A DNA stretch of 64,000 bases from SZUA-229 sp041589175 (GTDB lineage: Bacteria; Pseudomonadota; Gammaproteobacteria; SZUA-229), in assembly GCA_041589175.1 (NCBI GenBank), contig JBFHWF010000001.1, positions 22,200-86,199 of the forward strand, in the 5' to 3' direction. Under the pieces are notes generated by a model. The model was not told where the DNA came from and made no database searches. It was given only the letters and a program-made list of their open reading frames with translations. Made by a program: the position numbers and the translations under genes. Shown piece by piece: positions 17,976-25,964 of this stretch. Numbering within the stretch: position 1 is the first letter of the stretch; each line of letters starts with the position of its first letter.

Positions 17976-19198
17976 TTGAACTGTTATCACGGCTGGCATG
18001 GCGCAACCTCTGGCGTAATCATAGGCGCACCCTGATTATGTTAGGCGCGTTGACCGTTGGTGTGTGGTCGATGATATGGATGACGGCAATGATGCGTGGA
18101 ATGCTCGAACAGATGGTAGAGGATTCAATTAATAATCTCAGCGGCCATATACAGATACATGCCCAGGGTTTTCGTGATGATCCATCCATCAATAACAGCA
18201 TGACCGAGGCAGATGCAGCATTACAAGGTTTTTTTCAAACAGAAGTGATTCAGGCCTGGAGTCAGCGCCTGCGCTTACCAGCAATGATAGCGTCAGAGCG
18301 GCATAGTTTTCCGGTCACAATTGTGGGTATCGATCCGCGCCTGGAACAGGATATGTCATTTATTATGCAAGCCAGGATTGATGGCGAGATGCTTTCATCA
18401 TTATCAGATAATGGCATTTTAGTGGGGGCGCAATTACTTGATAAGCTTGAATCTAGACAGGGAAAACGAATAGTTATTATGACTCAGGACCGTCATAATC
18501 AGATGGCAGATCGTGGCTTCAGAATTAAGGGCGTATACTCAGCGCGGTTACAGTTACTTGAAAAACAGTATGTATTTGTTGGCCTGGCAACTTTGCAGAA
18601 ACTGCTTGATTGTCAGTCATGTGTCTCAGAAACCAGTTTGAAAATTAATGATGAATCACGGCTATTAGCTATCAAACAACAACTCGAAACAAGTCTGCCA
18701 GAGTATGAGATAAAAACCTGGTATGAGCTTGATCCATACACAGAGAGTATGTTGAAAACGATGGATGGATTTATATTCGTATTTATACTTATTATTTTCC
18801 TCGCGCTGTCATTTGGCCTGGTCAATACGCTGGTGATGGCGATTTTCGAGCGCAGTCGTGAAATTTCATTATTACATGCGCTTGGTCTATCACCCGTAAA
18901 AATAGCGATACAGATTATGTTAGAAGCAGGTATGTTGATTCTGCTGGGTCTGCTGCTTGGAAATCTATTGGCTTTCCTGAGTCTGTGGCCAGTGCGTGAG
19001 GGAATAGATATTTCGATTGTTGGCGAAGGTCTCGACTTTGCCGGTATTAGCAGTGTGCTGAAACCCAGTTTGCTGGTAACAGATGTGTTGCTGGCCAATG
19101 TGACCGTTGCTCTGTTAGGTATGCTGGCTTGCCTGTTACCTGCATGGCGTGCGGCGAGACGAGCACCAGCTAGCGCACTAAGCTGGAGTGACACATGA
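17972..19198 (+). CDS. FtsX/LolC-type ABC transporter permease 2
   Basis: A 408-residue paralogue of the preceding permease with the same four-helix plan and large periplasmic domain. It opens LSRLAWRNLWRNHRRTLIML and carries MAIFERSREISLLHALGLSPVKIAIQIMLEAGMLILLG. The two permeases differ enough to form a heterodimer, as LolC and LolE do (inference). It overlaps both neighbours by 4 bp, pointing to coupled translation. Confidence 0.9.
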   Translation: MIELLSRLAWRNLWRNHRRTLIMLGALTVGVWSMIWMTAMMRGMLEQMVEDSINNLSGHIQIHAQGFRDDPSINNSMTEADAALQGFFQTEVIQAWSQRLRLPAMIASERHSFPVTIVGIDPRLEQDMSFIMQARIDGEMLSSLSDNGILVGAQLLDKLESRQGKRIVIMTQDRHNQMADRGFRIKGVYSARLQLLEKQYVFVGLATLQKLLDCQSCVSETSLKINDESRLLAIKQQLETSLPEYEIKTWYELDPYTESMLKTMDGFIFVFILIIFLALSFGLVNTLVMAIFERSREISLLHALGLSPVKIAIQIMLEAGMLILLGLLLGNLLAFLSLWPVREGIDISIVGEGLDFAGISSVLKPSLLVTDVLLANVTVALLGMLACLLPAWRAARRAPASALSWSDT

Positions 19199-19884
19199 AA
19201 TCGGTTCATGCAGAACATCTGTATCGAAGTTTTGGTGAGGGAGAGCTTCAGGTTCATGCAATACAGGATCTCAATTTTGATATTGAAGCTGGTGACTTTG
19301 TCTGTCTGGCAGGGCCCTCAGGTTCAGGTAAAACCACGTTATTAAACATGGTCGGTGGGCTGGATTATCCCAGTGCAGGTGTACTTAGAGTTGCAGATGT
19401 TAACCTTTCGAGCCTCAGTATGAATCAACTGGCGGATATGCGTCTGCATCATATTGGTTTTGTATTCCAGTCCTACAACCTGATACCTGTGCTGAGTGCG
19501 CTGGAAAATGTAGAATTTGTTGCACAGTTACAAGGCATGGCGGCGGCAGAACGTCGCGATATGGCAATGCAGATTCTCGAAGATGTTGGACTGAAAGGCC
19601 TGGAATATCGACGGCCGGGTGAATTATCGGGTGGACAACAGCAGCGTGTCGCCGTGGCGCGTGCGATAGTTACACGCCCTGATCTCGTACTAGCGGATGA
19701 GCCCACCGCAAATCTGGATTCGCAGACAGCAGAAAAGCTAATAGACCTGTTTCTTGAGTTAAATCGAAAATCGGGCACCACATTCATATCCTCAACTCAC
19801 GACCCGATGGTAATGCGGCGTGCGCGTCGCTTGATTCGCCTCAGGGATGGTCGTATAGACAGTGACACGCGACAGGACGTATGA
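19195..19884 (+). CDS. LolD/MacB-type ABC transporter ATPase
   Basis: A 229-residue ATPase: Walker A GPSGSGKTT at 40-48, signature LSGGQ at 144-148, Walker B LVLADEP at 164-170, and the FVFQSYNLIPVLSALENV Q-loop region typical of the LolD/MacB/FtsE group. It powers the two permeases encoded upstream. Its start overlaps the upstream permease and its stop overlaps the barrel gene, both by 4 bp. Confidence 0.92.
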   Translation: MKSVHAEHLYRSFGEGELQVHAIQDLNFDIEAGDFVCLAGPSGSGKTTLLNMVGGLDYPSAGVLRVADVNLSSLSMNQLADMRLHHIGFVFQSYNLIPVLSALENVEFVAQLQGMAAAERRDMAMQILEDVGLKGLEYRRPGELSGGQQQRVAVARAIVTRPDLVLADEPTANLDSQTAEKLIDLFLELNRKSGTTFISSTHDPMVMRRARRLIRLRDGRIDSDTRQDV

Positions 19885-21101
19885 GTAATCGATATTTTCC
19901 TGTTCTGATGTTGTTTATGTTTCAGTTGTTTCAGCATCCTGTCGTTTTTGCCATTGATGTACAGGCCCGAATGCATGGCGTGGGGCAGATTCAGCACAAT
20001 ACTCTGGATGCTTCAGCAGGCAGTCAGTATGCTATCGATCAGCGTCTGATGCTCAGTGAAAATCATACAGGCCTTAGCTGGGAATTACATGGCCGTATTG
20101 AGTGGAATTATCTGTCAGATACGACTGATACGAACATTGCATGGCTTGATTCCAGCTATCGACATCAAGTGCAGGCGCTAGATATGCATCATCTTGTGCG
20201 TAGCACGGATCAGCAGCATATTGTGACAGAGATCGATCGTCTTTATGCATCGTTCAGCTTTATGGATATCAGCTGGAGTGTTGGTCGTACGGCCCTGAGC
20301 TGGGGTAATGGAATGGCGTTCAGTGTGCTGGATATATTTAACCCATTCGATCCGCTGCGCATCGATCAGGAATATAAACCTGGCACTGATATGATTTTTG
20401 CGCAGTATAACGTTGATAGCTGGAACGATATACAGGTTCTAGTGGTACCACGACGTGACCCCGTAGATTTTCAGATTGATGCTGAGTTTTCATCACTTGC
20501 AGTCAAGTTTCATCGAATAGAGGGGCGTCAGGATCTTGATCTATTACTCGCAAGTCACTACGACGAAACCATCTTTGGTATAGGATATGCTAATGACCTG
20601 TCTGGATACCTATGGCGCAATGATTTGTTGTTTGTTGATACTCAGGCCGGCAGGGAAGTGAGTGCTCTGAGTAATCTGAGTTATGCCTGGGTGGTGAGGG
20701 GTAAGAACCTGCATGCGTTTATAGAATTTTTCTTTAACAGTTATGGAGAGGAGTTCGAAACCGCTTATACACTGCAGAGCATTATGCAAAATCAGGCATT
20801 ATTTACGCGGTTGCAGCGCGGCGAAGTCTTTACATTGGGACGTCGATATCTGGCTCTCGGTGCTAATCTCGAATGGCATCCACTCTTCTATGTTTATCCT
20901 GCATATTATCGAAACCTCGATGATCATTCGGGTGTGTCCCAGATCTATTTCCACTACGACGTGTCTGAATCAGCCGTCATGCGTGCCGGTTTTACCAGGT
21001 ATCATGGGAGTAATGGTACTGAATATGGTGGTGTGAATACTGATATATCTGTTATGGCACCAGCAGATCAGATTTTTGTTCAGCTTACGTTATATTTTTA
21101 A
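19881..21101 (+). CDS. Outer-membrane beta-barrel protein of the exporter operon, unknown
   Basis: A 406-residue protein with a signal peptide (cleavage near VVFA-IDVQ) and alternating hydrophobic/aromatic strands throughout. It ends in IFVQLTLYF; a terminal phenylalanine is the classic signal read by the BAM complex. I do not recognise the family. The ATGA overlap with the ATPase gene ties it to the LolA-like/FtsX exporter, so it may be the outer-membrane end or receiver of that pathway (inference). It converges on the DUF1338 gene with 2 bp between stops. Confidence 0.78.
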   Translation: MSNRYFPVLMLFMFQLFQHPVVFAIDVQARMHGVGQIQHNTLDASAGSQYAIDQRLMLSENHTGLSWELHGRIEWNYLSDTTDTNIAWLDSSYRHQVQALDMHHLVRSTDQQHIVTEIDRLYASFSFMDISWSVGRTALSWGNGMAFSVLDIFNPFDPLRIDQEYKPGTDMIFAQYNVDSWNDIQVLVVPRRDPVDFQIDAEFSSLAVKFHRIEGRQDLDLLLASHYDETIFGIGYANDLSGYLWRNDLLFVDTQAGREVSALSNLSYAWVVRGKNLHAFIEFFFNSYGEEFETAYTLQSIMQNQALFTRLQRGEVFTLGRRYLALGANLEWHPLFYVYPAYYRNLDDHSGVSQIYFHYDVSESAVMRAGFTRYHGSNGTEYGGVNTDISVMAPADQIFVQLTLYF

Positions 21102-21103
21102 TG

Positions 21104-22273
21104 CTAGCTCGTTTCAACGGACGTGCGTATAACATGAGCAGCCTGTGCAGGAAGAAAGTAATGATAAGCCGGCACTGAATGTAAAGGGTTGTTGGCATTG
21201 TATTTCAGGCCATAGAGAGAAAAAAATCTGGATTTAAACGGCATTTCAACTTCTCGTCGGCTAACAAGTTCGAGTAGCTTGCCATTTTTCAGGATTTCCG
21301 GGAGGTCTGGTGAAATTGCGGTGAGTTCATGGTTGATCTCTGGTGGCAGTGTGTGCGTTATTTCAGGACGAGTGAATACCTGTTGTAGTAGCCCCTGGGT
21401 ATACATTCCCGTGGGTGTCATTATTTTAATATTATGCTGCGCTAACAACTCACCGATTGATGTCAGAGTTATCGCTTGATGTTCGTTGTCGTTGATTGTT
21501 GCTCGCATCGCCAGGTGATGGGCAGTAAAACCATAGAGTCGATTCCAGTGCTGGATGATCTGTTTGGGGTGGTCATGGTCAGATTGATCAATAAACAGGC
21601 GTAGTACCTGACCATTATCCAGTATCTTATAAAGTAGATAAGCGCTCCAGCCATCATCAAATCGATAGAAATGAGCATCTGCCATATGCGCATGTCGATA
21701 TCCATGATGCTGAATTAACATATCACTAACTATACGTGCACTGTTGTGTGTTTCGTTGCCACAACGAATGGCGAGATGATCGAAATGAATATTCCAGTTG
21801 CAATCTCGCGCAAGTTTTAGCAATTGTAAATCTGCATGGCTGTTCAGAAGTGATTCGATACATTTGACTGCAGTATAAATATCAAGCTGCGAAACCCAGC
21901 TGGCAATAATGGCTGCGTCTTCGTCACTAAATGACTGATGGGATGCTGATATGATGTTGCGGGTAAATGATGTGGCGAAAGGATGTAGCTGGTGTTGTAT
22001 TGTAAGGCTGTCCTCGAATGGCAGCGATTGCCGTGCCAGTTGATAGGCGTCGATTAGTTTGGCTAGTGTCCTGATACCGGAAAACAATGTGGCTGCACTG
22101 ACAATGTCAGGCTGTGCATAAAAGGGTGTGAGATCAAACTCGACAAAATTGCCGGGCGTTTTTTCCAGTAAGACCCGAGATTGTGTCGAGCCTTTTTGAA
22201 AACTACTGTTTTTAATCGTACAGAGGTGCTCCGCCAGATCGCAGGCATAATCTGTAAAATCAGAGTGTTGCAT
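21104..22273 (-). CDS. DUF1338-type 2-oxoadipate dioxygenase/decarboxylase (HglS-like)
   Basis: A 389-residue protein with features of the DUF1338/HglS family: a vicinal-oxygen-chelate type core with NIHFDHLAIR, TAHHLAMRAT and LLELVSRREVEMPF, offering the two histidines and one glutamate expected for Fe(II). HglS converts 2-oxoadipate to D-2-hydroxyglutarate in lysine catabolism. The protein is shorter than the studied HglS (about 460), so this could be a related subfamily. Context supports it strongly: divergent from saccharopine dehydrogenase and aminoadipate-semialdehyde dehydrogenase genes, which make the upstream intermediates. Confidence 0.65.
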   Translation of the reverse strand: MQHSDFTDYACDLAEHLCTIKNSSFQKGSTQSRVLLEKTPGNFVEFDLTPFYAQPDIVSAATLFSGIRTLAKLIDAYQLARQSLPFEDSLTIQHQLHPFATSFTRNIISASHQSFSDEDAAIIASWVSQLDIYTAVKCIESLLNSHADLQLLKLARDCNWNIHFDHLAIRCGNETHNSARIVSDMLIQHHGYRHAHMADAHFYRFDDGWSAYLLYKILDNGQVLRLFIDQSDHDHPKQIIQHWNRLYGFTAHHLAMRATINDNEHQAITLTSIGELLAQHNIKIMTPTGMYTQGLLQQVFTRPEITHTLPPEINHELTAISPDLPEILKNGKLLELVSRREVEMPFKSRFFSLYGLKYNANNPLHSVPAYHYFLPAQAAHVIRTSVETS

Positions 22274-22336
22274 GGCGCACCCTCTCTATATCTCGTCAGG
22301 TGAAATGTATTTTGTCTACATCGCAAGCTCAGCCTG

Positions 22337-22354
22337 ACTATACTCAAGTATAGT
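22337..22354. promoter_or_regulatory. 18-bp palindromic operator candidate
   Basis: ACTATACT-CA-AGTATAGT is a perfect 8-bp inverted repeat with a 2-base centre. It lies in the 100-bp divergent promoter region of the lysine-catabolism genes, 20 bp before the saccharopine dehydrogenase ATG, and includes a TATACT sequence that could be a -10 element. A dimeric regulator binding here could repress both directions. Confidence 0.6.
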
Positions 22355-22374
22355 TTATTAGCGAGAGTAACCGC

Positions 22375-23475
22375 ATGCAGAATGTTCTATTATTAGGCGC
22401 GGGAAAAATTGGCTCACTGATCAGTGAGTTATTAGCTAGCTGTGGTGACTATCATGTCCACCTGGGGGATATCACCCGTAATCAGCAATGTCTGCGTGAT
22501 AATGTTTCGTTGCATCAGGTGGATGCAACCAATAAACAGCAACTTGCATCATTGATTGAGAGTCATTCGTTTGATGCCGTTATCTCCGGGCTCCCCTATT
22601 TCTGTAATATTGGCGTGGTTGATCTGGCTTATCAGTATGGCCTCTGTTATTTTGATTTAACAGAAGATGTTGAAGTCACTCGACATGTCATAGCACGTAG
22701 TCGTCAATCTGATTCTCAGTCTTCAGATGTTGCCTATGTTCCACAGTGTGGTCTCGCGCCAGGGTTTATCAGCATCGTTGCGCAGCAGTTGATTAACAGT
22801 TTCGAAAAGCTGGATATGGTTAAGATGCGTGTCGGTGCATTGCCAGTTAATCAGAATAACACACTCAAATATTCGCTCACCTGGTCTACCGATGGCCTGA
22901 TCAATGAATACGGTAATACCTGTTATGGAATTGAAAACTACAAACTGAAAGAATTGCTGCCACTGGAAGGGTATGAAACCATTAGTATCGATGGTTTACC
23001 GTATGAGGCATTTAACACCTCAGGTGGTCTTGGGACTCTGGCGGATACCTATACCGGGAAATTGCATAGTATGAATTATAAAACCCTGCGTTATCCCGGT
23101 CATTGTGAAATGGTTCGCCTGCTTATGAACGATCTCAAGCTCAATGATGATAGAGAGACTTTAAAACGTATTCTTGAAAATTCTGTACCAAAAACCAGGC
23201 AGGATGTTGTGATTATCTATGTGTCAGTATCTGGTTATATCGACGGACAGTTGTATGAGGAAAATTACCTTAACAAGATATATCCACACACAATAGGTGG
23301 TGAGTTATGGTCTGCTATCCAGGTTTCAACGGCTACCAGCCTGTGCGCAGTGTTTGACATAGTTATGGCACGGCGTGATCACTATCATGGTCTCGTCAGA
23401 CAGGAAGATATAATTCTGAAGGAATTTCTCGAGAATCGTTTCGGTGTGTATTACCAGCAGGGGAGTCATTCGTGA
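22375..23475 (+). CDS. Saccharopine dehydrogenase (lysine catabolism)
   Basis: A 366-residue protein of the saccharopine dehydrogenase family. The N-terminal Rossmann motif LLLGAGKIGSLISELL is at about 4-19; VISGLPYFCNIGVVDLAYQYGLCYFDLTEDVEV and YVPQCGLAPGFISIVAQQL are typical of Lys9-type enzymes. It would oxidise saccharopine to 2-aminoadipate-6-semialdehyde plus glutamate with NAD(P)+. No lysine-ketoglutarate reductase domain is fused and none is nearby. It overlaps the aldehyde dehydrogenase gene (TGATG), supporting a two-step unit. Confidence 0.85.
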   Translation: MQNVLLLGAGKIGSLISELLASCGDYHVHLGDITRNQQCLRDNVSLHQVDATNKQQLASLIESHSFDAVISGLPYFCNIGVVDLAYQYGLCYFDLTEDVEVTRHVIARSRQSDSQSSDVAYVPQCGLAPGFISIVAQQLINSFEKLDMVKMRVGALPVNQNNTLKYSLTWSTDGLINEYGNTCYGIENYKLKELLPLEGYETISIDGLPYEAFNTSGGLGTLADTYTGKLHSMNYKTLRYPGHCEMVRLLMNDLKLNDDRETLKRILENSVPKTRQDVVIIYVSVSGYIDGQLYEENYLNKIYPHTIGGELWSAIQVSTATSLCAVFDIVMARRDHYHGLVRQEDIILKEFLENRFGVYYQQGSHS

Positions 23476-24992
23476 TGGATATACTCAAACAGCTGAATAT
23501 AGAGCCCCAGAATCCTGGAGGCTATGCAGGCGACGGTAACTGGTATCAGGGTGACGTTGAAATTGTATCCATTAACCCGGCGAGTGAGCAACCCATCGCT
23601 AGTGTATTTGCCTGTGGTGAAATGCATTATGACGAGATTATGAAACACAGTCAGCAGGCCTTTCTGGAATGGCGTCGTCTGCCAGCGCCCAGACGCGGTG
23701 AATGCATACGCCGTATTGCTGATGTGCTGCGTGACAACAAGGATGCACTGGGTTCACTGGTTGCCATGGAGATGGGTAAAATAAAATCCGAAGGCGATGG
23801 TGAAGTGCAGGAAATGATTGATATGGCCGACTTCGCGGTTGGATTATCACGCATGCTATACGGTAAAACCATGCATTCTGAACGTGTCGGGCATCGTATG
23901 TATGAGCAGTGGCACCCGTTGGGTATCGTGGGTGTCATTACGGCATTTAATTTTCCCGTTGCCGTCTGGGCATGGAATGCATTTATTGCTGCTGTGTGTG
24001 GAAATGTAGTTGTCTGGAAGCCATCATCCAAAGTGCCCTTGTGTGCGATTGCAGTCCAGCATATTTGCAATCGAGTAATGTCGGATATGGGGCATCCAGG
24101 TGTGTTTTCATTGTTTGTGGCAGCAGAACGGCGCGTCGCACAGCTTATGGTCGATGACCCCAGGGTGCCTCTGGTTTCGTTTACCGGTTCTAGTCATACG
24201 GGGCGTGATATCGCAATGTCGGTTGCTCGTAGACTAGGTCGTTATCTGCTGGAAATGAGTGGTAATAATGCCATTATTGTTGATGACACTGCAGACCTTG
24301 ATCTGGCTGTGCCTGCCATTGTTTTTGGTGCAGTCGGCACTGCGGGACAACGTTGTACGACAACACGACGAGTATTTGTCGAGAGCTCGATACGCGATGA
24401 GTTACTTGACCGCTTATTGAATGCTTATCATCAGGTTAAACACGGCGATCCGTTACATGCCGATACCCTGCTGGGTCCTTTAATAGATGCTGCAGCAGTG
24501 GATGCATATACCCAGGCAATACGCGAGATCGAACAGGCAGGTGGCAAAATACTCTGTGGTGGTAAGTGTATACCCGGCGACGGCTATTTTGTAGAGCCTG
24601 CAATTGTACTGGCAGAACATGACTGGGACATTGTTCAACAGGAAACCTTTGCGCCAATACTTTACATTATGACTTACGATAACCTGCAGCATGCCATTGC
24701 TATGCAGAACGAGGTAACGCAGGGGTTATCATCTGCCATGTTTACCTGTGATCTACGTAACAGTGAGCTGTTTCTCTCTGCACGGGGAAGTGATTGCGGT
24801 ATTGCTAACATTAACATCGGTACCTCGGGTGCGGAAATTGGTGGAGCCTTTGGTGGTGAAAAGGAAACAGGTGGTGGCAGAGAGGCCGGCTCCGACAGCT
24901 GGAAAGCCTATATGCGTCGCCAGACCTGTACCATTAACTGGAGTCGAGATCTGCCGCTGGCTCAGGGTATCCAGTTTAATATCGATACCTGA
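23475..24992 (+). CDS. 2-aminoadipate-6-semialdehyde dehydrogenase (antiquitin/ALDH7 type)
   Basis: A 505-residue aldehyde dehydrogenase very like ALDH7A1. Matches include LGRYLLEMSGNNAIIVDD, AVGTAGQRCTTTRRVF with the catalytic cysteine, TFAPILY, SAEIGGAFGGEKETGGGREAGSD-type C-terminal block and LPLAQGIQF. It oxidises aminoadipate semialdehyde to 2-aminoadipate. GTG at 23472 is an alternative start; ATG at 23475 overlaps the upstream stop as TGATG. With the upstream dehydrogenase and the divergent dioxygenase gene it supplies most of a saccharopine route for lysine breakdown. Confidence 0.9.
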   Translation: MDILKQLNIEPQNPGGYAGDGNWYQGDVEIVSINPASEQPIASVFACGEMHYDEIMKHSQQAFLEWRRLPAPRRGECIRRIADVLRDNKDALGSLVAMEMGKIKSEGDGEVQEMIDMADFAVGLSRMLYGKTMHSERVGHRMYEQWHPLGIVGVITAFNFPVAVWAWNAFIAAVCGNVVVWKPSSKVPLCAIAVQHICNRVMSDMGHPGVFSLFVAAERRVAQLMVDDPRVPLVSFTGSSHTGRDIAMSVARRLGRYLLEMSGNNAIIVDDTADLDLAVPAIVFGAVGTAGQRCTTTRRVFVESSIRDELLDRLLNAYHQVKHGDPLHADTLLGPLIDAAAVDAYTQAIREIEQAGGKILCGGKCIPGDGYFVEPAIVLAEHDWDIVQQETFAPILYIMTYDNLQHAIAMQNEVTQGLSSAMFTCDLRNSELFLSARGSDCGIANINIGTSGAEIGGAFGGEKETGGGREAGSDSWKAYMRRQTCTINWSRDLPLAQGIQFNIDT

Positions 24993-25061
24993 GGCTGCCG
25001 ATTACCCCAGTGTATATCTGTGTGCTGATATTTGATTTTTTACATGGCACAATCATTAGCC

Positions 25062-25880
25062 ATGAAAACTCTCGAATCCACATTAATTGATATCGGTGCC
25101 AACCTGACATCACGGGCATTTGCAAAAGATCTGCATGATGTGATTGCACGTGCTGTTTCACAGGGTGTTGATAAAATGCTGGTCACCGGTACCAGTCTCG
25201 AACACAGTGAAGCAGCCCTGCAATTGTGTGAAGCGTATGCGGGGCGGCTGTATTCCACCTGTGGAATTCATCCTCATCATGCAGGGGAGTGGACCAGGAC
25301 GACGGCTGATCAGCTGAAAGATCTGGCAGACCATGCCTGTGTACGCGCGATTGGCGAATGTGGCCTGGATTATAATCGTAATTTTTCCACGCCACATGAC
25401 CAGCGTTATGCCTTTGAAGCACAGCTGGAACTAGCGGCTGAATTACAGTTACCCGTATTTTTACATCAGCGTGATGCCCATGATGATTTTGTTAAACTCC
25501 TTGAGCACTGGCGGCCGCAGTTAGTCGGTGGTGTTGCCCACTGTTTTACCGGTAATGCGGATCAGGCAAGGGCATATCTTGATCTGGATCTGGATATCGG
25601 TATCACCGGCTGGATCTGTGATGAGCGGCGGGGGCAGGATTTGCAACAGGCGGTAAAGCATATTCCTGTTGATCGCCTGATGATTGAAACCGATGCGCCT
25701 TACCTGATGCCGCGTGATCTGCCCCATGAACTTGCTGTTCAGCTACAGCCGCGACGTAATGAACCGATGACACTGCCGCATGTTTGCCGAGCTGTTGCAG
25801 GCTGTATGAATACCGACGCAGAGCGAGTTGCGTCACACTCTACGCAACGAGCCAGTCAATTGTTTTCACTTGATGACTGA
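25062..25880 (+). CDS. tatD: TatD family metal-dependent hydrolase
   Basis: A 272-residue TIM-barrel hydrolase. Metal-site segments are present: GIHPHHAGEW, IGECGLDYNRNFSTP, LPVFLHQRDAHDDF, AHCFTGNADQ, GITGWICDERRG and ETDAPYL. The CDERRG and LMPRDL segments match TatD itself rather than YcfH or YjjV. TatD has Mg2+-dependent 3'-5' DNase activity. ATG at 25062 gives MKTLESTLIDIGANLTS; ATG at 25044 or TTG at 25032 are alternatives, and no clear ribosome site separates them. Confidence 0.9.
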   Translation: MKTLESTLIDIGANLTSRAFAKDLHDVIARAVSQGVDKMLVTGTSLEHSEAALQLCEAYAGRLYSTCGIHPHHAGEWTRTTADQLKDLADHACVRAIGECGLDYNRNFSTPHDQRYAFEAQLELAAELQLPVFLHQRDAHDDFVKLLEHWRPQLVGGVAHCFTGNADQARAYLDLDLDIGITGWICDERRGQDLQQAVKHIPVDRLMIETDAPYLMPRDLPHELAVQLQPRRNEPMTLPHVCRAVAGCMNTDAERVASHSTQRASQLFSLDD

Positions 25881-25964
25881 AGTTTGCTATAAACAAATTG
25901 CTAGGATTTCCTGTGCCAGCAGGGTCTATAGTCATGACATATAACAAACTATTACAGGTCAGTC

